Assembly: GCA_963676515.1 (NCBI GenBank)
Contig: OY781061.1
Location: forward strand, 930,001 to 994,000
Direction of reading: 5' to 3'
Origin: G963667145 sp963676515 [NCBI: Candidatus Cloacimonadota bacterium]
GTDB lineage: Bacteria; Cloacimonadota; Cloacimonadia; G963667145
DNA: 64,000 nt
The position numbers were made by a program, and so were the translations under genes. Below, one piece after another: positions 34,074 to 43,126 of this stretch. A model generated the notes under the pieces. That model worked only from the letters and a program-made list of their open reading frames with translations. It searched no databases and was not told where the DNA came from. The first letter of the stretch is position 1, and every line of letters starts with the position of its first letter.

Positions 34074-35006
34074 CTATGCAGTTTTTTCTTTTATCATCTT
34101 TGAAAATAATTTTTTAAACTTAATCGTTTCTGTAGCCAACCAGTCAATAGCATTTTCCCAATTCTTCTTGCTTTCTAGGTTAAAAAATTTTGTTAATACA
34201 ATTACTTTATCTCTATTGTTGGGATTTGGATTCCATTCTAAATTTGAGCCAATTTCCTTTTCTATCAAATCCTTTTTTAACTCAAAATATGGCAACCATT
34301 CTTCTACTTGTTTATTCCCAATATATACACGAATACCGATTTCATTTTTTTCTGTGTTAAATGTATTTGATAAATGAATACCAGATTTTCCTAATGCCAA
34401 ATCAAACCAATATTGTGGTCGTGGAGTTTGTAAAGAATTAATTTTACCTGTCGAAGCTAATTTTTCTGTAAAAGCAGTCCAAAATTCGAGCTGAGTTTTT
34501 CTATTTTCTGTTAGTTCTCCTTGCTCTTTTCGTTTTGTCGCTTGTCTAACAATTTCATTTGGGGAGCTTATAACATTAAATCTAACGGCAGGTTGAGAAT
34601 TGTCAATTTGCCACAATTCAACTTTTACGCCATAAAATCCTATTTCATCAGATGTATGGTCGTTTAACCAATCTAATGCTTTCTTATGTTCTTCGGTGAA
34701 ATTTGAAGCAATCCAAATAACTGCTGATGCATCCAATACTGAAGCATATGTAATGCATTTTCCTAAATGGTCATGATTAGTTTTTTCTAATTGATTTTCT
34801 ATAACCACAAACTTATCGGTTCCAGTATCTTTGGCAAGAATGTCGGCTGAATATGGTCCTACTGAAACTTCTTTAGATTCAAATTCCAGTTCAATCCCTA
34901 CTGCTTCTCCAATTCGTTCCATATTTTCTGAAAGCCATGGAGTAAAATCATAAGCCTCATTTTTCCATATTTCTCGTAATGGTACTTGTTTAATTTCTCC
35001 TAGCAT
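34074..35006 (-). CDS. DUF4268 protein with PD-(D/E)XK nuclease-like N-terminus
   Basis: 310 residues. The N-terminal half (about 15-150) reads FTPWLSENMERIGEAVGIEL, then VGPYSADILAKDTGTDKFVV, IENQLEKTNHDHLGKCITYA and VIWIASNFTEEHKKALDWLN: a D...(I)EnQ pattern typical of Endonuclease NucS/DUF91-like nuclease folds. The C-terminal DUF4268 domain (about 170-305) has LEFWTAFTEKLAS and a WENAIDWLATETIKFKK ending. Such genes are found in defence islands and near restriction systems. AT-rich relative to comM. Preceded by leader copy C. Confidence 0.82.
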   Translation of the reverse strand: MLGEIKQVPLREIWKNEAYDFTPWLSENMERIGEAVGIELEFESKEVSVGPYSADILAKDTGTDKFVVIENQLEKTNHDHLGKCITYASVLDASAVIWIASNFTEEHKKALDWLNDHTSDEIGFYGVKVELWQIDNSQPAVRFNVISSPNEIVRQATKRKEQGELTENRKTQLEFWTAFTEKLASTGKINSLQTPRPQYWFDLALGKSGIHLSNTFNTEKNEIGIRVYIGNKQVEEWLPYFELKKDLIEKEIGSNLEWNPNPNNRDKVIVLTKFFNLESKKNWENAIDWLATETIKFKKLFSKMIKEKTA

Positions 35007-35020
35007 GTTTCTTTGTTTTT

Positions 35021-35149
35021 AAATTGTCTCAACAATCTATTATCCGCAGTATGTCGTCCAGCATTTTTCTTTCCGCTAATCTCCAAACAATTCATCTCTT
35101 ATTTCTCCTTTTATTTTAGAGCGAAAATCTCTCTTATTTTCTGTCAACC
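35021..35149 (-). repeat. leader repeat copy C
   Basis: Reading leftward from 35149: GGTTGACAGAAAATAAGAGA, GATTTTCGCTCT, AAAAGGAGAAATAAGAGATG, AATTGTTTGGAGATTAGCGG and GACGACATACTGCGGATAAT, AGATTGTTGAG. It aligns with copy A over the full length and with copy B over both ends. It ends about 15 bp before the DUF4268 start and is that gene's apparent promoter/leader. It contains a short frame (MNCLEISGKKNAGRHTADNR then 11 more residues) starting after the ribosome-binding site. Confidence 0.75.
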
Positions 35150-35155
35150 CCTTTC

Positions 35156-36727
35156 TCATTCCCAAAATTTCCTGTCCAAGCTCCTGTACTGGATCGCCTC
35201 GGAGATGTGCTGAGATTGGATGTTTTCGCTGCCTTCCATATCGGCGATGGTGCGAGAGATTTTGAGAATTTTGTCGTAAGCTCTGGCGGAGAGTCCCATC
35301 TGCTCGATGGCGATTTTCAAGATTCTGGAGCTTTCACTATCGATTTGGCAATATTTCCTGATGTGCTTGGGGAGCATTTGCGAGTTGGAGAAGATGCCCG
35401 AAAGTTTTTCTCGTTGTTGTGAGCGGATTTCGTTGACTCGCTTTTTGATTTTTTGTGAAGATTCGCCACTGGGCAGAGCTTCTAACTCCTCGTACCTGAG
35501 GGCACTGACCTCGATATGGATGTCAAACCTGTCCAAGAGTGGTCCCGATATGCGGGAGCGATATCGCTGGATAGTAGAGGGTGAGCAGGTGCATTCGTGT
35601 CCGTGGACGCTGTTACCGTAGTATCCGCATGGGCAAGGGTTCATAGAGGCGACCAGCATGAAGTCTGCGGGGAAGCTCAGGGTGCTATTGGCTCTGGCGA
35701 TGCATACTGTGCCGTCTTCCAGCGGTTGTCGCAGCACTTCCAGCACATTCTTCTTAAATTCGGGTAGTTCGTCCAAAAAGAGGACGCCGTTGTGTGCCAA
35801 AGACACCTCGCCCGGTTTGGGGTAAGATCCCCCGCCGATGAGGGCGATGTCGCTGATGGTGTGGTGTGGGGAGCGAAAAGGGCGGATGGAGACGACATTT
35901 TGCTCATGGTCGATGAGTTTGCCTGCGATGGAGTAAATCTTGGTGGTCTGCAGGATTTCCTCTAGGCTCATGTCTGGTAGGATGGATGTCAACCTTTTGG
36001 CGAGCATCGTTTTGCCCGAACCGGGAGGTCCGATCATCAGGATGTTGTGTCCTCCTGCTGCGGCTATCTCCAGCGCTCTTTTCACTTGCAGTTGCCCTTT
36101 CACATCATACATGTCTAGGCTTTGCAATGGTTTGATTTCTGCTTGCTCAAACTTGAAAGCTGCAGGCTCAATAGTTATCTCTTTTTGCAAAAAACGCACG
36201 CACTCTTGCAGACTCTGGACACCGATAATGTTCACACCCTCGACGATAGAAGCTTCTTGCAGATTATCTTTTGGCAAGATTATTGCATCCAGATTGTTCT
36301 TTTTGGCTTGCATCACCATGGGCAATATGCCTTTCACTGGGCGGAGTTTTCCGTTTAGTGCCAGCTCGCCGACGAAAGCGTATTTCAGATTTTGTGGATA
36401 CTGTAATTGTTTGGAAGCTTTCAAGATTGACAAAGCTATCGGTAAATCTGTGGCAACGCCGTCTTTGGGCAGATCGGCAGGAGCGAGATTGATGGTGTAG
36501 ACAAAAGGCTTGAAGTCGAAGCCAGAGTTGCGGATGGCTGCGGTTACGCGATCTTTGCTCTCCTTTACGGAAGAAGATGGAAGCCCGACGATGGCGAACT
36601 TGTTGATGCCTGTGCGGATGTCGCTCTCGATCTGGATAGGGTATGCGTCAATGCCCAGCAGTGAGTAAGAGTAGATATTTCCGTAGCGGATGTAGTTGTT
36701 CGTGGGGATTTCGATATACTCTTGCAT
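35156..36727 (-). CDS. comM: ComM/YifB-family Mg-chelatase-like AAA+ ATPase
   Basis: 523 residues from ATG at 36727; an upstream extension is the shadow of the preceding gene. N-terminal ChlI-like domain (YSYSLLGIDAYPIQIESDIR, INLAPADLPKDGVATDLPIA), AAA+ core with Walker A MIGPPGSGKTMLAKRL and Walker B GVLFLDELPEF, sensor MLVASMNPCPCGYYGN with cysteines, RISGPLLDRFDIHIEV, and C-terminal MGLSARAYDKILKISRTIAD. ComM is a branch-migration helicase aiding integration of transformed DNA. Follows the adenosine-specific kinase by two bases. Confidence 0.93.
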   Translation of the reverse strand: MQEYIEIPTNNYIRYGNIYSYSLLGIDAYPIQIESDIRTGINKFAIVGLPSSSVKESKDRVTAAIRNSGFDFKPFVYTINLAPADLPKDGVATDLPIALSILKASKQLQYPQNLKYAFVGELALNGKLRPVKGILPMVMQAKKNNLDAIILPKDNLQEASIVEGVNIIGVQSLQECVRFLQKEITIEPAAFKFEQAEIKPLQSLDMYDVKGQLQVKRALEIAAAGGHNILMIGPPGSGKTMLAKRLTSILPDMSLEEILQTTKIYSIAGKLIDHEQNVVSIRPFRSPHHTISDIALIGGGSYPKPGEVSLAHNGVLFLDELPEFKKNVLEVLRQPLEDGTVCIARANSTLSFPADFMLVASMNPCPCGYYGNSVHGHECTCSPSTIQRYRSRISGPLLDRFDIHIEVSALRYEELEALPSGESSQKIKKRVNEIRSQQREKLSGIFSNSQMLPKHIRKYCQIDSESSRILKIAIEQMGLSARAYDKILKISRTIADMEGSENIQSQHISEAIQYRSLDRKFWE

Positions 36728-36729
36728 AA

Positions 36730-37212
36730 TTATTTTTTGTAGCCGATTTTGCGTAATAGCTCTATTCTGTCTCTTTTTTCGCTCGCGAGCTCTATGCCTC
36801 GGGGCGATTTGCCATCGATAACACCGATGACACCGCGACCGCCGTCGCTCTCCACCAGTAGCACCTGCACAGGGTTGGCGGTGGCACAGTACACCGTGGC
36901 GACCTCTCGGCAGTCTTTGATGCCGGGCAAGACATTGATGGGAAAAGCGTCTTTGAGGAGGATCAAAAAGGTGTGTCCCGCTGCGATGCGGCGTTGGTTC
37001 TCTTTGGCAGCCTCTATGAGTCGCTCGTCGTTGCCCTCGTACCGCACGAGGCACTGTCCACTGGCTTCGTTGAAAGCGAGGGCAAATTTTGCATTAGGGA
37101 TGGTGTTCACTATCACCTCGTAGAGGTCTTCCACGCTTTTGATGAAGTGGCTCATTCCGAAGATGATGTTGGTTTCTAGGGGCACTTTGATTGGTTCAAC
37201 GATGATATCCAT
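36730..37212 (-). CDS. adenosine-specific kinase (DUF355 family)
   Basis: 160 residues matching the small family represented by PAE2307 of Pyrobaculum: IFGMSHFIKSVEDLYEVIVN, KFALAFNEASGQCLVRYEGN, AGHTFLILLKDAFPINVLPG, CREVATVYCATANPVQVLL and GRGVIGVIDGKSPRGIE. Archaeal members bind adenosine/AMP and form trimers; the cellular role is unclear. It is much commoner in archaea and deep-branching anaerobic bacteria than elsewhere. Cotranscribed with comM, spacing two bases. Confidence 0.88.
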   Translation of the reverse strand: MDIIVEPIKVPLETNIIFGMSHFIKSVEDLYEVIVNTIPNAKFALAFNEASGQCLVRYEGNDERLIEAAKENQRRIAAGHTFLILLKDAFPINVLPGIKDCREVATVYCATANPVQVLLVESDGGRGVIGVIDGKSPRGIELASEKRDRIELLRKIGYKK

Positions 37213-37315
37213 AAATTATTACTCCTTTTTCAGAAAAAAAATGGCTTAATTTTAGCTTTGTAGTTTAGGAATTGGGAAGATGAAAAATTCGGTCAAGAGT
37301 TTTTCGCTACTTTGG

Positions 37316-38998
37316 CTAATTCTTATTAAGAAGGTTGACTTCCCAACTTTTGGTGTAGATGGTCAGATTATCAAAATTACTGATGTTTTCGGTATTATTG
37401 CCTCCGAACAAGCAGACGGAGTTGGCGGTAGGAGGATAGGAGTTGTTCAGGGTTACTAATTCTGCTTTTATTTGGTCGTTGATTTTCACATTACCTATAC
37501 CTTGGGTGATGTTGTATTGAAATTCGATTTTGTACCAAGTTTCTGGTTTCCAAGAGATTAGCTTGATGTTTTCCATATTTTCTGCGGAGCTACCAAAGTA
37601 GATGAAATGGTCGTTTTTGAATTTGATGCCAGCGAAGAAGTAGCCGTATTTTTCTAGCGAAGGGTCGTAAAATCCGAATTGCGTTTCTTCTCCTTCTTTA
37701 TTGCTTTTGGTGAGATTTTTTGTCTTTATCCAAATCGACATTGAGACTGTCGGATGGTGGGCAAAATCCAAGAATCTGTGAGCACAGGCAGGTGAAATCG
37801 TGTCTGCTACCAGCTGCAAGCTGTAATCGGAGGAGATGAAAGCATCGGAATCTAGCTTTTGCAGTGTTTCTCCTTTGCCCGGGAAAGTCAGCTCCCATTC
37901 GGATTGCTCCCAGATGGAATTGTCGGTAGAGTAAAGGTCAAAATTCTCATAGAAGATTAAGTTAGGCAGAGAATTCAGTTTTTCCCTCAAAAAAGGAAGA
38001 TTGTGGAGAGAGAAGCTTTTTTGGTAATAGTAGGCTTGATCCATATCGTTGCCTTGGTAGGAGAGCCCGATGTTGTAGTAAGCCGAAGCTTTTTCTTTTG
38101 GCTCTGCGGTGGCATTTTTTATTATTTTAAAAGCCATCTCGCGGCATTTTTCTAGATTTCCGTTTTTTAGGTAAGCTATGCTTAGGTTGCCCAAATTGTG
38201 GATGTTTTCGGGGGAAGTTTGATAGATTTCTGCAAAAATTTTCAACGCTTGCTGGTACTTTTTTTCTTTGTAAAGATTTTCGCCTTGGAGGGTTTTTTCA
38301 GAGAGCAAAAGAGGCTCTATGGAAGAGTAAACCGCGATATTGTCGTAATCACAAAGAGTTCGCTTTGCTCCATTTCCACCTTTGAGCACAATAGTATTGT
38401 ATCTTTTCTCTTTTTGGGGTAAAGCAAAATCTTCGCAGAGCAATTTACCGTCGATCCACAATGAAGCGGTGCTTTTTTGAGCGTTATAAAAGATTTTTAT
38501 TTTATACCATTGTTTCGGTTTCCATTTGCCTACTATTTTATTGGTGATCTCTGGTGCGTTTAGTTGTCCGAAGACGATATTTCCTTTCCAGTCGAAGAGA
38601 ATCCCAGCAAAAATATATCCCCAAGGGGCAGCTTGCTGGCTGTAAAAGCCGACAGCGGCTAATTCGTTGAGATCATTTCCCGCTCCCAAGAGGTTGTTAC
38701 ATCGCATTTCCACTTCCAGATATACTTGCTGTGGAGTTTTCTGTAAATCTTTTACAGCGTTGACAGACCAATAAGACGCACCTTCCAGATGAAGGTATTT
38801 GTTCTCATTTTCTTGGAGAACGACTTGTTTGTCTTCGCCTGCTCCCGAGTAGGGCATTTTCCAGTTATTTTCAAAAGGAGAGTGGTTTGGGGGGTAACTT
38901 TGGAAATCTTCTTTGAAGATGATTTCATCTGATAAAGCACAGAGTAGGCTACTATTGCAAGCCAAAAAGAGAAAAAGTAAATTAATTTTACCCGACAT
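37316..38998 (-). CDS. secreted protein: two LamG-like domains flanking TPR repeats
   Basis: 560 residues with a signal peptide (INLLFLFLACNSSLLCALSD). Residues about 25-225 and 345-555 are two copies of one beta-rich module: each opens with an (F/Y)(K/E)(E/N)DF..Y segment, contains VYLEVEMRC or VSMSIWIKT, a GYIFAGILFDW or GYFFAGIKFKN core, WKPKQWYKIKIFYN or WKPETWYKIEFQYN, and ends CDYDNIAVYS or SNFDNLTIYT. This is concanavalin/LamG-like. Between them (about 235-330) are TPR repeats (YKEKKYQQALKIFAEIYQ, SAYYNIGLSYQG). Probably a periplasmic or surface carbohydrate or protein binder. Single gene, no operon partner. Confidence 0.75.
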   Translation of the reverse strand: MSGKINLLFLFLACNSSLLCALSDEIIFKEDFQSYPPNHSPFENNWKMPYSGAGEDKQVVLQENENKYLHLEGASYWSVNAVKDLQKTPQQVYLEVEMRCNNLLGAGNDLNELAAVGFYSQQAAPWGYIFAGILFDWKGNIVFGQLNAPEITNKIVGKWKPKQWYKIKIFYNAQKSTASLWIDGKLLCEDFALPQKEKRYNTIVLKGGNGAKRTLCDYDNIAVYSSIEPLLLSEKTLQGENLYKEKKYQQALKIFAEIYQTSPENIHNLGNLSIAYLKNGNLEKCREMAFKIIKNATAEPKEKASAYYNIGLSYQGNDMDQAYYYQKSFSLHNLPFLREKLNSLPNLIFYENFDLYSTDNSIWEQSEWELTFPGKGETLQKLDSDAFISSDYSLQLVADTISPACAHRFLDFAHHPTVSMSIWIKTKNLTKSNKEGEETQFGFYDPSLEKYGYFFAGIKFKNDHFIYFGSSAENMENIKLISWKPETWYKIEFQYNITQGIGNVKINDQIKAELVTLNNSYPPTANSVCLFGGNNTENISNFDNLTIYTKSWEVNLLNKN

Positions 38999-39180
38999 TT
39001 TTTTGTTCCTTAGATTTTATTTTTGAATGGCAGAGAATTTGGCATATTGTGTCAAATCCTTTTACTGAAATTGTTTAAACTTTTTTACAAAATTCTTGAC
39101 TAAAAAAAGGGTGGTCGAGATTTGAAGCAATAAGTGATAAAACTTTTTAATTAAATTTAATTTTTAATAGGAGAAAAAAA

Positions 39181-40365
39181 ATGTCAATTTTATCTGAAAA
39201 CATTGCAGCTCTAAAGAAGCTCAATATCGACATGTTCGGCAAAGATTTCTTGCTCACTTGGGAAAAATCTATGGACGAAATCAAAGCAACTATGCTTACT
39301 GCGGAGCTTGTAAAAGAGATGCACCGCCAAGGAATTTCTACTAAGATTTTTGATAGTGGACTTGGAATTTCTATCTTCCGCGACAACTCTACCAGAACTC
39401 GCTTTAGCTACGCTTCTGCATGTAACGCTCTTGGACTTACTGTACAAGATTTGGACGAGAACAAATCCCAAATTGCTCACGGCGAGACTGTGAGAGAGAC
39501 TGCCAACATGGTGAGCTTTATGGCTGATGTCATCGGTATTCGCGATGATATGTTCATCCACGAGGGCGACAGATACCAAAGAGAAGTTTCTGGGGCTGTT
39601 AAGTTCGGTCATTCCGAAGGCATCTTGCACCAAAGACCTAATGTTATCTCTTTGCAATCTGACATCGATCACCCGACTCAATCTATGAGTGATTTGTGCA
39701 AAATCAAAGACCATTTTGGCTCTTTGGAAAATCTGAAAGGCAAAAAGTTGGTAATGTCTTGGGCATACTCTCCAAGTTATGGCAAACCATTGTCTGTAGC
39801 TCAAGGGATGATTGGTCTTATGTCTAGATTCGGCATGGATATTACTTTGGCTCACCCAGAAGGTTACGACCTTCTTCCTAATGTTTTGGACACTTGCAAA
39901 AAGCAATCTGCTGAGACTGGCGGAACTTTTAATGTGGTTCACGATATGTCTGAGGCGATGAAAGATGCTGATGTTGTTTGTCCTAAATCTTGGGCTTCTT
40001 TTGGTGTGATGGAGCGTCGTCGTGATTTGCTACACGCTGGAGACCAAGCAGGTTTGAAAGTTTTGGAGAAAGAGTGTTTGGCAGAAAACAAAAAGCATGT
40101 TGCTTGGGAATACGATGCGAAGATGGAGTCTTTGACCAACAAAGCTTTGTATATGCACCCACTTCCTGCTGATGTTACGGGGCTTTCTTGTAAAGAGGGC
40201 GAAGTGACCAGAGAAGTTTTTGACAAGCATCTTAAAGATACTTATCACCAAGCTAGTTTCAAGCCTGTAGTAATTGCTGCGATGATTTTGCTCGCTAAGA
40301 GTAAAAATCCTGCTGCTACTTTAGAGAAACTTATCAACGCAAAGAAAGACAGAGTTAGTCTGTAA
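39181..40365 (+). CDS. ygeW: knotted carbamoyltransferase, YgeW family
   Basis: 394 residues, length and motifs of YgeW rather than OTCase: FRDNSTRTRFSYASACNALG (carbamoyl-phosphate STRTR), SDIDHPTQSMSDLCKIKDHF (HPTQ), LVMSWAYSPSYGKPLSVAQG, and MHPLPADVTG in place of HCLP. YgeW belongs to a purine-fermentation or oxamate/ureido pathway in anaerobes; its true substrate is unsettled. Strong AGGAG site, and codon use suggests high expression. Its usual partners (dpaL/ygeX, hydantoinase ygeZ, carbamate kinase) are not adjacent here. Confidence 0.88.
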   Translation: MSILSENIAALKKLNIDMFGKDFLLTWEKSMDEIKATMLTAELVKEMHRQGISTKIFDSGLGISIFRDNSTRTRFSYASACNALGLTVQDLDENKSQIAHGETVRETANMVSFMADVIGIRDDMFIHEGDRYQREVSGAVKFGHSEGILHQRPNVISLQSDIDHPTQSMSDLCKIKDHFGSLENLKGKKLVMSWAYSPSYGKPLSVAQGMIGLMSRFGMDITLAHPEGYDLLPNVLDTCKKQSAETGGTFNVVHDMSEAMKDADVVCPKSWASFGVMERRRDLLHAGDQAGLKVLEKECLAENKKHVAWEYDAKMESLTNKALYMHPLPADVTGLSCKEGEVTREVFDKHLKDTYHQASFKPVVIAAMILLAKSKNPAATLEKLINAKKDRVSL

Positions 40366-40409
40366 TCTTGCTTTTTGCCCTAAAACTTTGTGAAAGTTAA
40401 GGAGGAAAT

Positions 40410-40955
40410 ATGAAGAAATTAATCTTAATGGCTTTGGCTCTGATTACTATAATGGTAATTGGCTGCTCTTCGGCTTCTGAGGAAGTCGAAAGACCAGAAG
40501 GATTCGAGAAAGTTTATCGTCCATTATGGTTCGATGAACAAAGCAGCCAAGAGAACTTATACTTCTTTGGTAATGCTGAAAAGCACAACGAAAATCTAGC
40601 TTATGATGCGGCTGTGGCGAACGCTCGCTTGGAGTCTGCCAACTATGTAGAGGTGTATGTCAAAGGTATGGTGAAGAACTATATGGAAGAGGTTGGCACA
40701 GATAATCCTACGATTACAGCTCTTACTAGTAAGACTGTGAAGACAGTGGCGAATACCAAATTCAGCGGGACTTATGTGAGCAAGAGAGAGATCATCAAGA
40801 AAGATGGCATCTACAAAGCTTTTGTTCGTTTGTCTGTTCCCAAAGATATCATCGATCAAGTATTGAAAGGTGAGATCAAGAAAGAAGAGGCTCTTTACAA
40901 CGCTTTCAAAGCTTCGCAAAGTTTCCAAGAGTTGGACAAAGAGACTGCAGAATAG
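40410..40955 (+). CDS. LPP20-like lipoprotein
   Basis: 181 residues beginning MKKLILMALALITIMVIGCS (Cys19 lipobox). The mature region has RPLWFDEQSSQENLYFFGNA, LAYDAAVANARLESANYVEV, ISKREII-type and DGIYKAFVRLSVPKDIIDQV segments, the fold of the LPP20/FlgT-N-like family of outer-membrane lipoproteins. 44 bp after ygeW and probably on the same transcript; a role is not evident. Confidence 0.8.
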   Translation: MKKLILMALALITIMVIGCSSASEEVERPEGFEKVYRPLWFDEQSSQENLYFFGNAEKHNENLAYDAAVANARLESANYVEVYVKGMVKNYMEEVGTDNPTITALTSKTVKTVANTKFSGTYVSKREIIKKDGIYKAFVRLSVPKDIIDQVLKGEIKKEEALYNAFKASQSFQELDKETAE

Positions 40956-41116
40956 TAGCTAATTTAAGAAAAAATAATTCCCTTGCTTCCTTTTAAGAGG
41001 AGGTGAGGGTTTTTTTGTTAAAAAGTGACAAATCATTTTTATGTGGTGCATAGAAATTTTTTACTTTTACTTTACAGCTACACATAACTCTATTTTGTTT
41101 ACTTAGGAGTGTGATT

Positions 41117-42151
41117 ATGAAGTTTACGAAAGAAATTGTTGAAGCGATTAAGAATTTTGTGATTGATAATATAGAAAAGCATCCCAACGATATTTCTTCT
41201 GTCCTTACTAATCATTTTGAGATGACAAAACCGACAGCTTCTAAATATATCAAAGAGCTGATCAGAGACAATATTATTGAAAAAACAGGGATAGGGAGAT
41301 ATCCAAAATATAGGTTGAAAACAACCACTTTCAAAGTAGTCAAAAGCCTTTCCAAAGATTTGGAAGAAGATGTCATTTGGAGAGAAGAGATTTCGCCCAA
41401 GGTTAAAAATTTACCAGAAAATGTGAGAGAAATCTGCCTGCATGGTTTTACGGAAATGGTTAACAATGTTATAGACCATTCGGAGGGGAGGACTTTAACA
41501 ATTAACCTTTTTATTGATGCAAAAAAAATTGAGATTTGGGTAAGAGATGATGGTATTGGTATTTTTAATAAAATCAAAAGAGATCTTAAGCTTGCAGACC
41601 CTAAACACGCTATTTTGGAGTTGTCGAAAGGCAAATTCACTTCTGACCCTGAAAACCACACGGGTGAGGGTATCTTTTTTACTTCTAGGATGTTCGATTC
41701 TTTCATAATTATTTCTGGTGAGCTTAATTTTATAGGTAAAAGAGGATATGAAAATTTGTTGACTGAAAGGAAATTGGAAGAGAAAGGGACATTTGTGTCT
41801 ATGGAAATTTCTAAAAGTTCTACTTTGAAAATAGCTGATGTTTTTAATGAATATGCTGACCCCGATAAAAATCCTGGTTTTCACCGAACTGTAGTTGCGG
41901 TTAAGCTTATGGAACACGAAGGAGACTCTTTACTTTCGAGGTCACAAGCGAAAAGATTAGTAAATAGATTTGACCATTTTTTGGAAGTCGTTCTTGATTT
42001 TAAAGGTGTGAAATCTATTGGGCAAGCGTTTGCAGACCAAGTGTTTAGAGTTTTTGCAAATGCACATCCCAAGGTTAATCTTGTGGCTATAGATACTAGC
42101 AGAGAGGTGCAAAATATGATAGATTATGTGAAATCTAATAAGGTGATTTGA
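41117..42151 (+). CDS. HTH - HATPase - DUF4325 fusion protein
   Basis: 344 residues; ATG 41117 has AGGAG seven bases upstream, better than the GTG at 41111. Three parts: a winged helix-turn-helix (about 1-70; FEMTKPTASKYIKELIRDNI), a GHKL-type ATPase (about 95-235; N-box FTEMVNNVIDHSEG, G1 RDDGIGIF, G2 TGEGIFFTS), and a C-terminal STAS-like DUF4325 (about 270-335; RSQAKRLVNRFDHF, LDFKGVKSIGQAFADQVF). The layout combines an anti-sigma-kinase-like ATPase and its STAS-like partner in one DNA-binding chain. No His-kinase dimerisation helix. Stand-alone gene. Confidence 0.85.
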   Translation: MKFTKEIVEAIKNFVIDNIEKHPNDISSVLTNHFEMTKPTASKYIKELIRDNIIEKTGIGRYPKYRLKTTTFKVVKSLSKDLEEDVIWREEISPKVKNLPENVREICLHGFTEMVNNVIDHSEGRTLTINLFIDAKKIEIWVRDDGIGIFNKIKRDLKLADPKHAILELSKGKFTSDPENHTGEGIFFTSRMFDSFIIISGELNFIGKRGYENLLTERKLEEKGTFVSMEISKSSTLKIADVFNEYADPDKNPGFHRTVVAVKLMEHEGDSLLSRSQAKRLVNRFDHFLEVVLDFKGVKSIGQAFADQVFRVFANAHPKVNLVAIDTSREVQNMIDYVKSNKVI

Positions 42152-42226
42152 TAGGTTTAGGTGTTTTTAAGTTTGTTATATTTATCCAGAGGATAAGGGT
42201 AAACTGATTTTTTTACACTGTCAAAA

Positions 42227-42262
42227 AAAAGAGATGCAGTTTAATGTGACCACATCTCTTTT
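42227..42262. terminator. bidirectional terminator between DUF4325 gene and peroxiredoxin
   Basis: Stem AAAAGAGATG (42227-42236) and CATCTCTTTT (42253-42262), with As on the left and Ts on the right, between two genes that converge. Confidence 0.85.
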
Positions 42263-42274
42263 AAGTTTTTTTTA

Positions 42275-42973
42275 TTAGCTTAATATTTCTTCCAGCGTGA
42301 TGTACTCGCCAACTTTACCGGTCATTTTTTCTAGATCTGTCTGCACGGGCAAAGTTTTTTTTCCTGGTCTCCAGCCAGCGGGGCAAACTTCCCCAGTTTT
42401 GCTAGCGTGTTGCCAAGCTCTGATTTGTCTCAAGAACTCGTTCACATTTCTGCCCACAGAGTCAGCTTGCACCTCTTGAGCCACGCAGACACCATCAGGG
42501 TTGAAAAGGAAACGACCCCTGAGTGCGACGCCTTCTTCTTCTACCAAAACGCCAAAAGCTCGGCTGACTTCTTGTGTAGTATCCGCTCCGATAGTTAGTT
42601 GCAAACCTTTGAGAATTGGCTCGGTTTCTACAAATCTTTTGTGAGAAAATTGGGAATCAACGGAAACAGGTAGCAACTCCACGCCTAGCTCTTGAAATTC
42701 CTCATAGTGAGCGTTCATCGCCGCAATCTCGGTGGGACACACGAAAGTAAAGTCAGCTGGGTAAAAGCAAACCACAGCCCATTTATCTTTGTAGTCGGCA
42801 CTAGAAACTGTCGTGTAATGCCCAGTTTTTGCGTTGTAAGCGTTCATCTTAAATTCTGGCATCTCTTGTCTTACCATTGTAGCAGTCATACTCTTTTCCT
42901 CCGTTTTCAGATTCTCAGCACTTGTTTGATTATCTTTCTTCTTAATCGGCTTTACACCGTTTGCACAAGACAT
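42275..42973 (-). CDS. 2-Cys peroxiredoxin (AhpC/Prx1 type)
   Basis: Thiol peroxidase. FYPADFTFVCPTEIAAMNAHY carries the peroxidatic Cys in the VCP motif, GRFLFNPDGVCV the dimer core, and GEVCPAGWRPG the resolving Cys, so a typical 2-Cys dimer. Two starts are possible. ATG 42973 (AGGAGG five bases upstream) gives 232 residues with a Lys-rich leader MSCANGVKPIKKK. ATG 42889 (GGAGG, eight bases) gives 204 residues, starting at MTATMVRQEMPEF, the conventional length. Both sites are good. Monocistronic. Confidence 0.93.
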   Translation of the reverse strand: MSCANGVKPIKKKDNQTSAENLKTEEKSMTATMVRQEMPEFKMNAYNAKTGHYTTVSSADYKDKWAVVCFYPADFTFVCPTEIAAMNAHYEEFQELGVELLPVSVDSQFSHKRFVETEPILKGLQLTIGADTTQEVSRAFGVLVEEEGVALRGRFLFNPDGVCVAQEVQADSVGRNVNEFLRQIRAWQHASKTGEVCPAGWRPGKKTLPVQTDLEKMTGKVGEYITLEEILS

Positions 42974-43126
42974 CATTGCCTCCTTTTTGGTAATAATGCA
43001 TTCCCCTTGATTATGATTGAAATGAGGATGTTGTTTATGCCAAGTTGTATCTTACTCATATTTAATACTTTCCAAAGTGGCTAAATTCGACGGGATTAAA
43101 GTTGTTTTTTGTCAAAATGTTGTTTG

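Noticed and set aside
36728-37054. 109-residue N-terminal extension of ComM
   Set aside because: Arg/His-rich shadow of the adenosine-specific kinase gene in another frame; family length fits the ATG at 36727.
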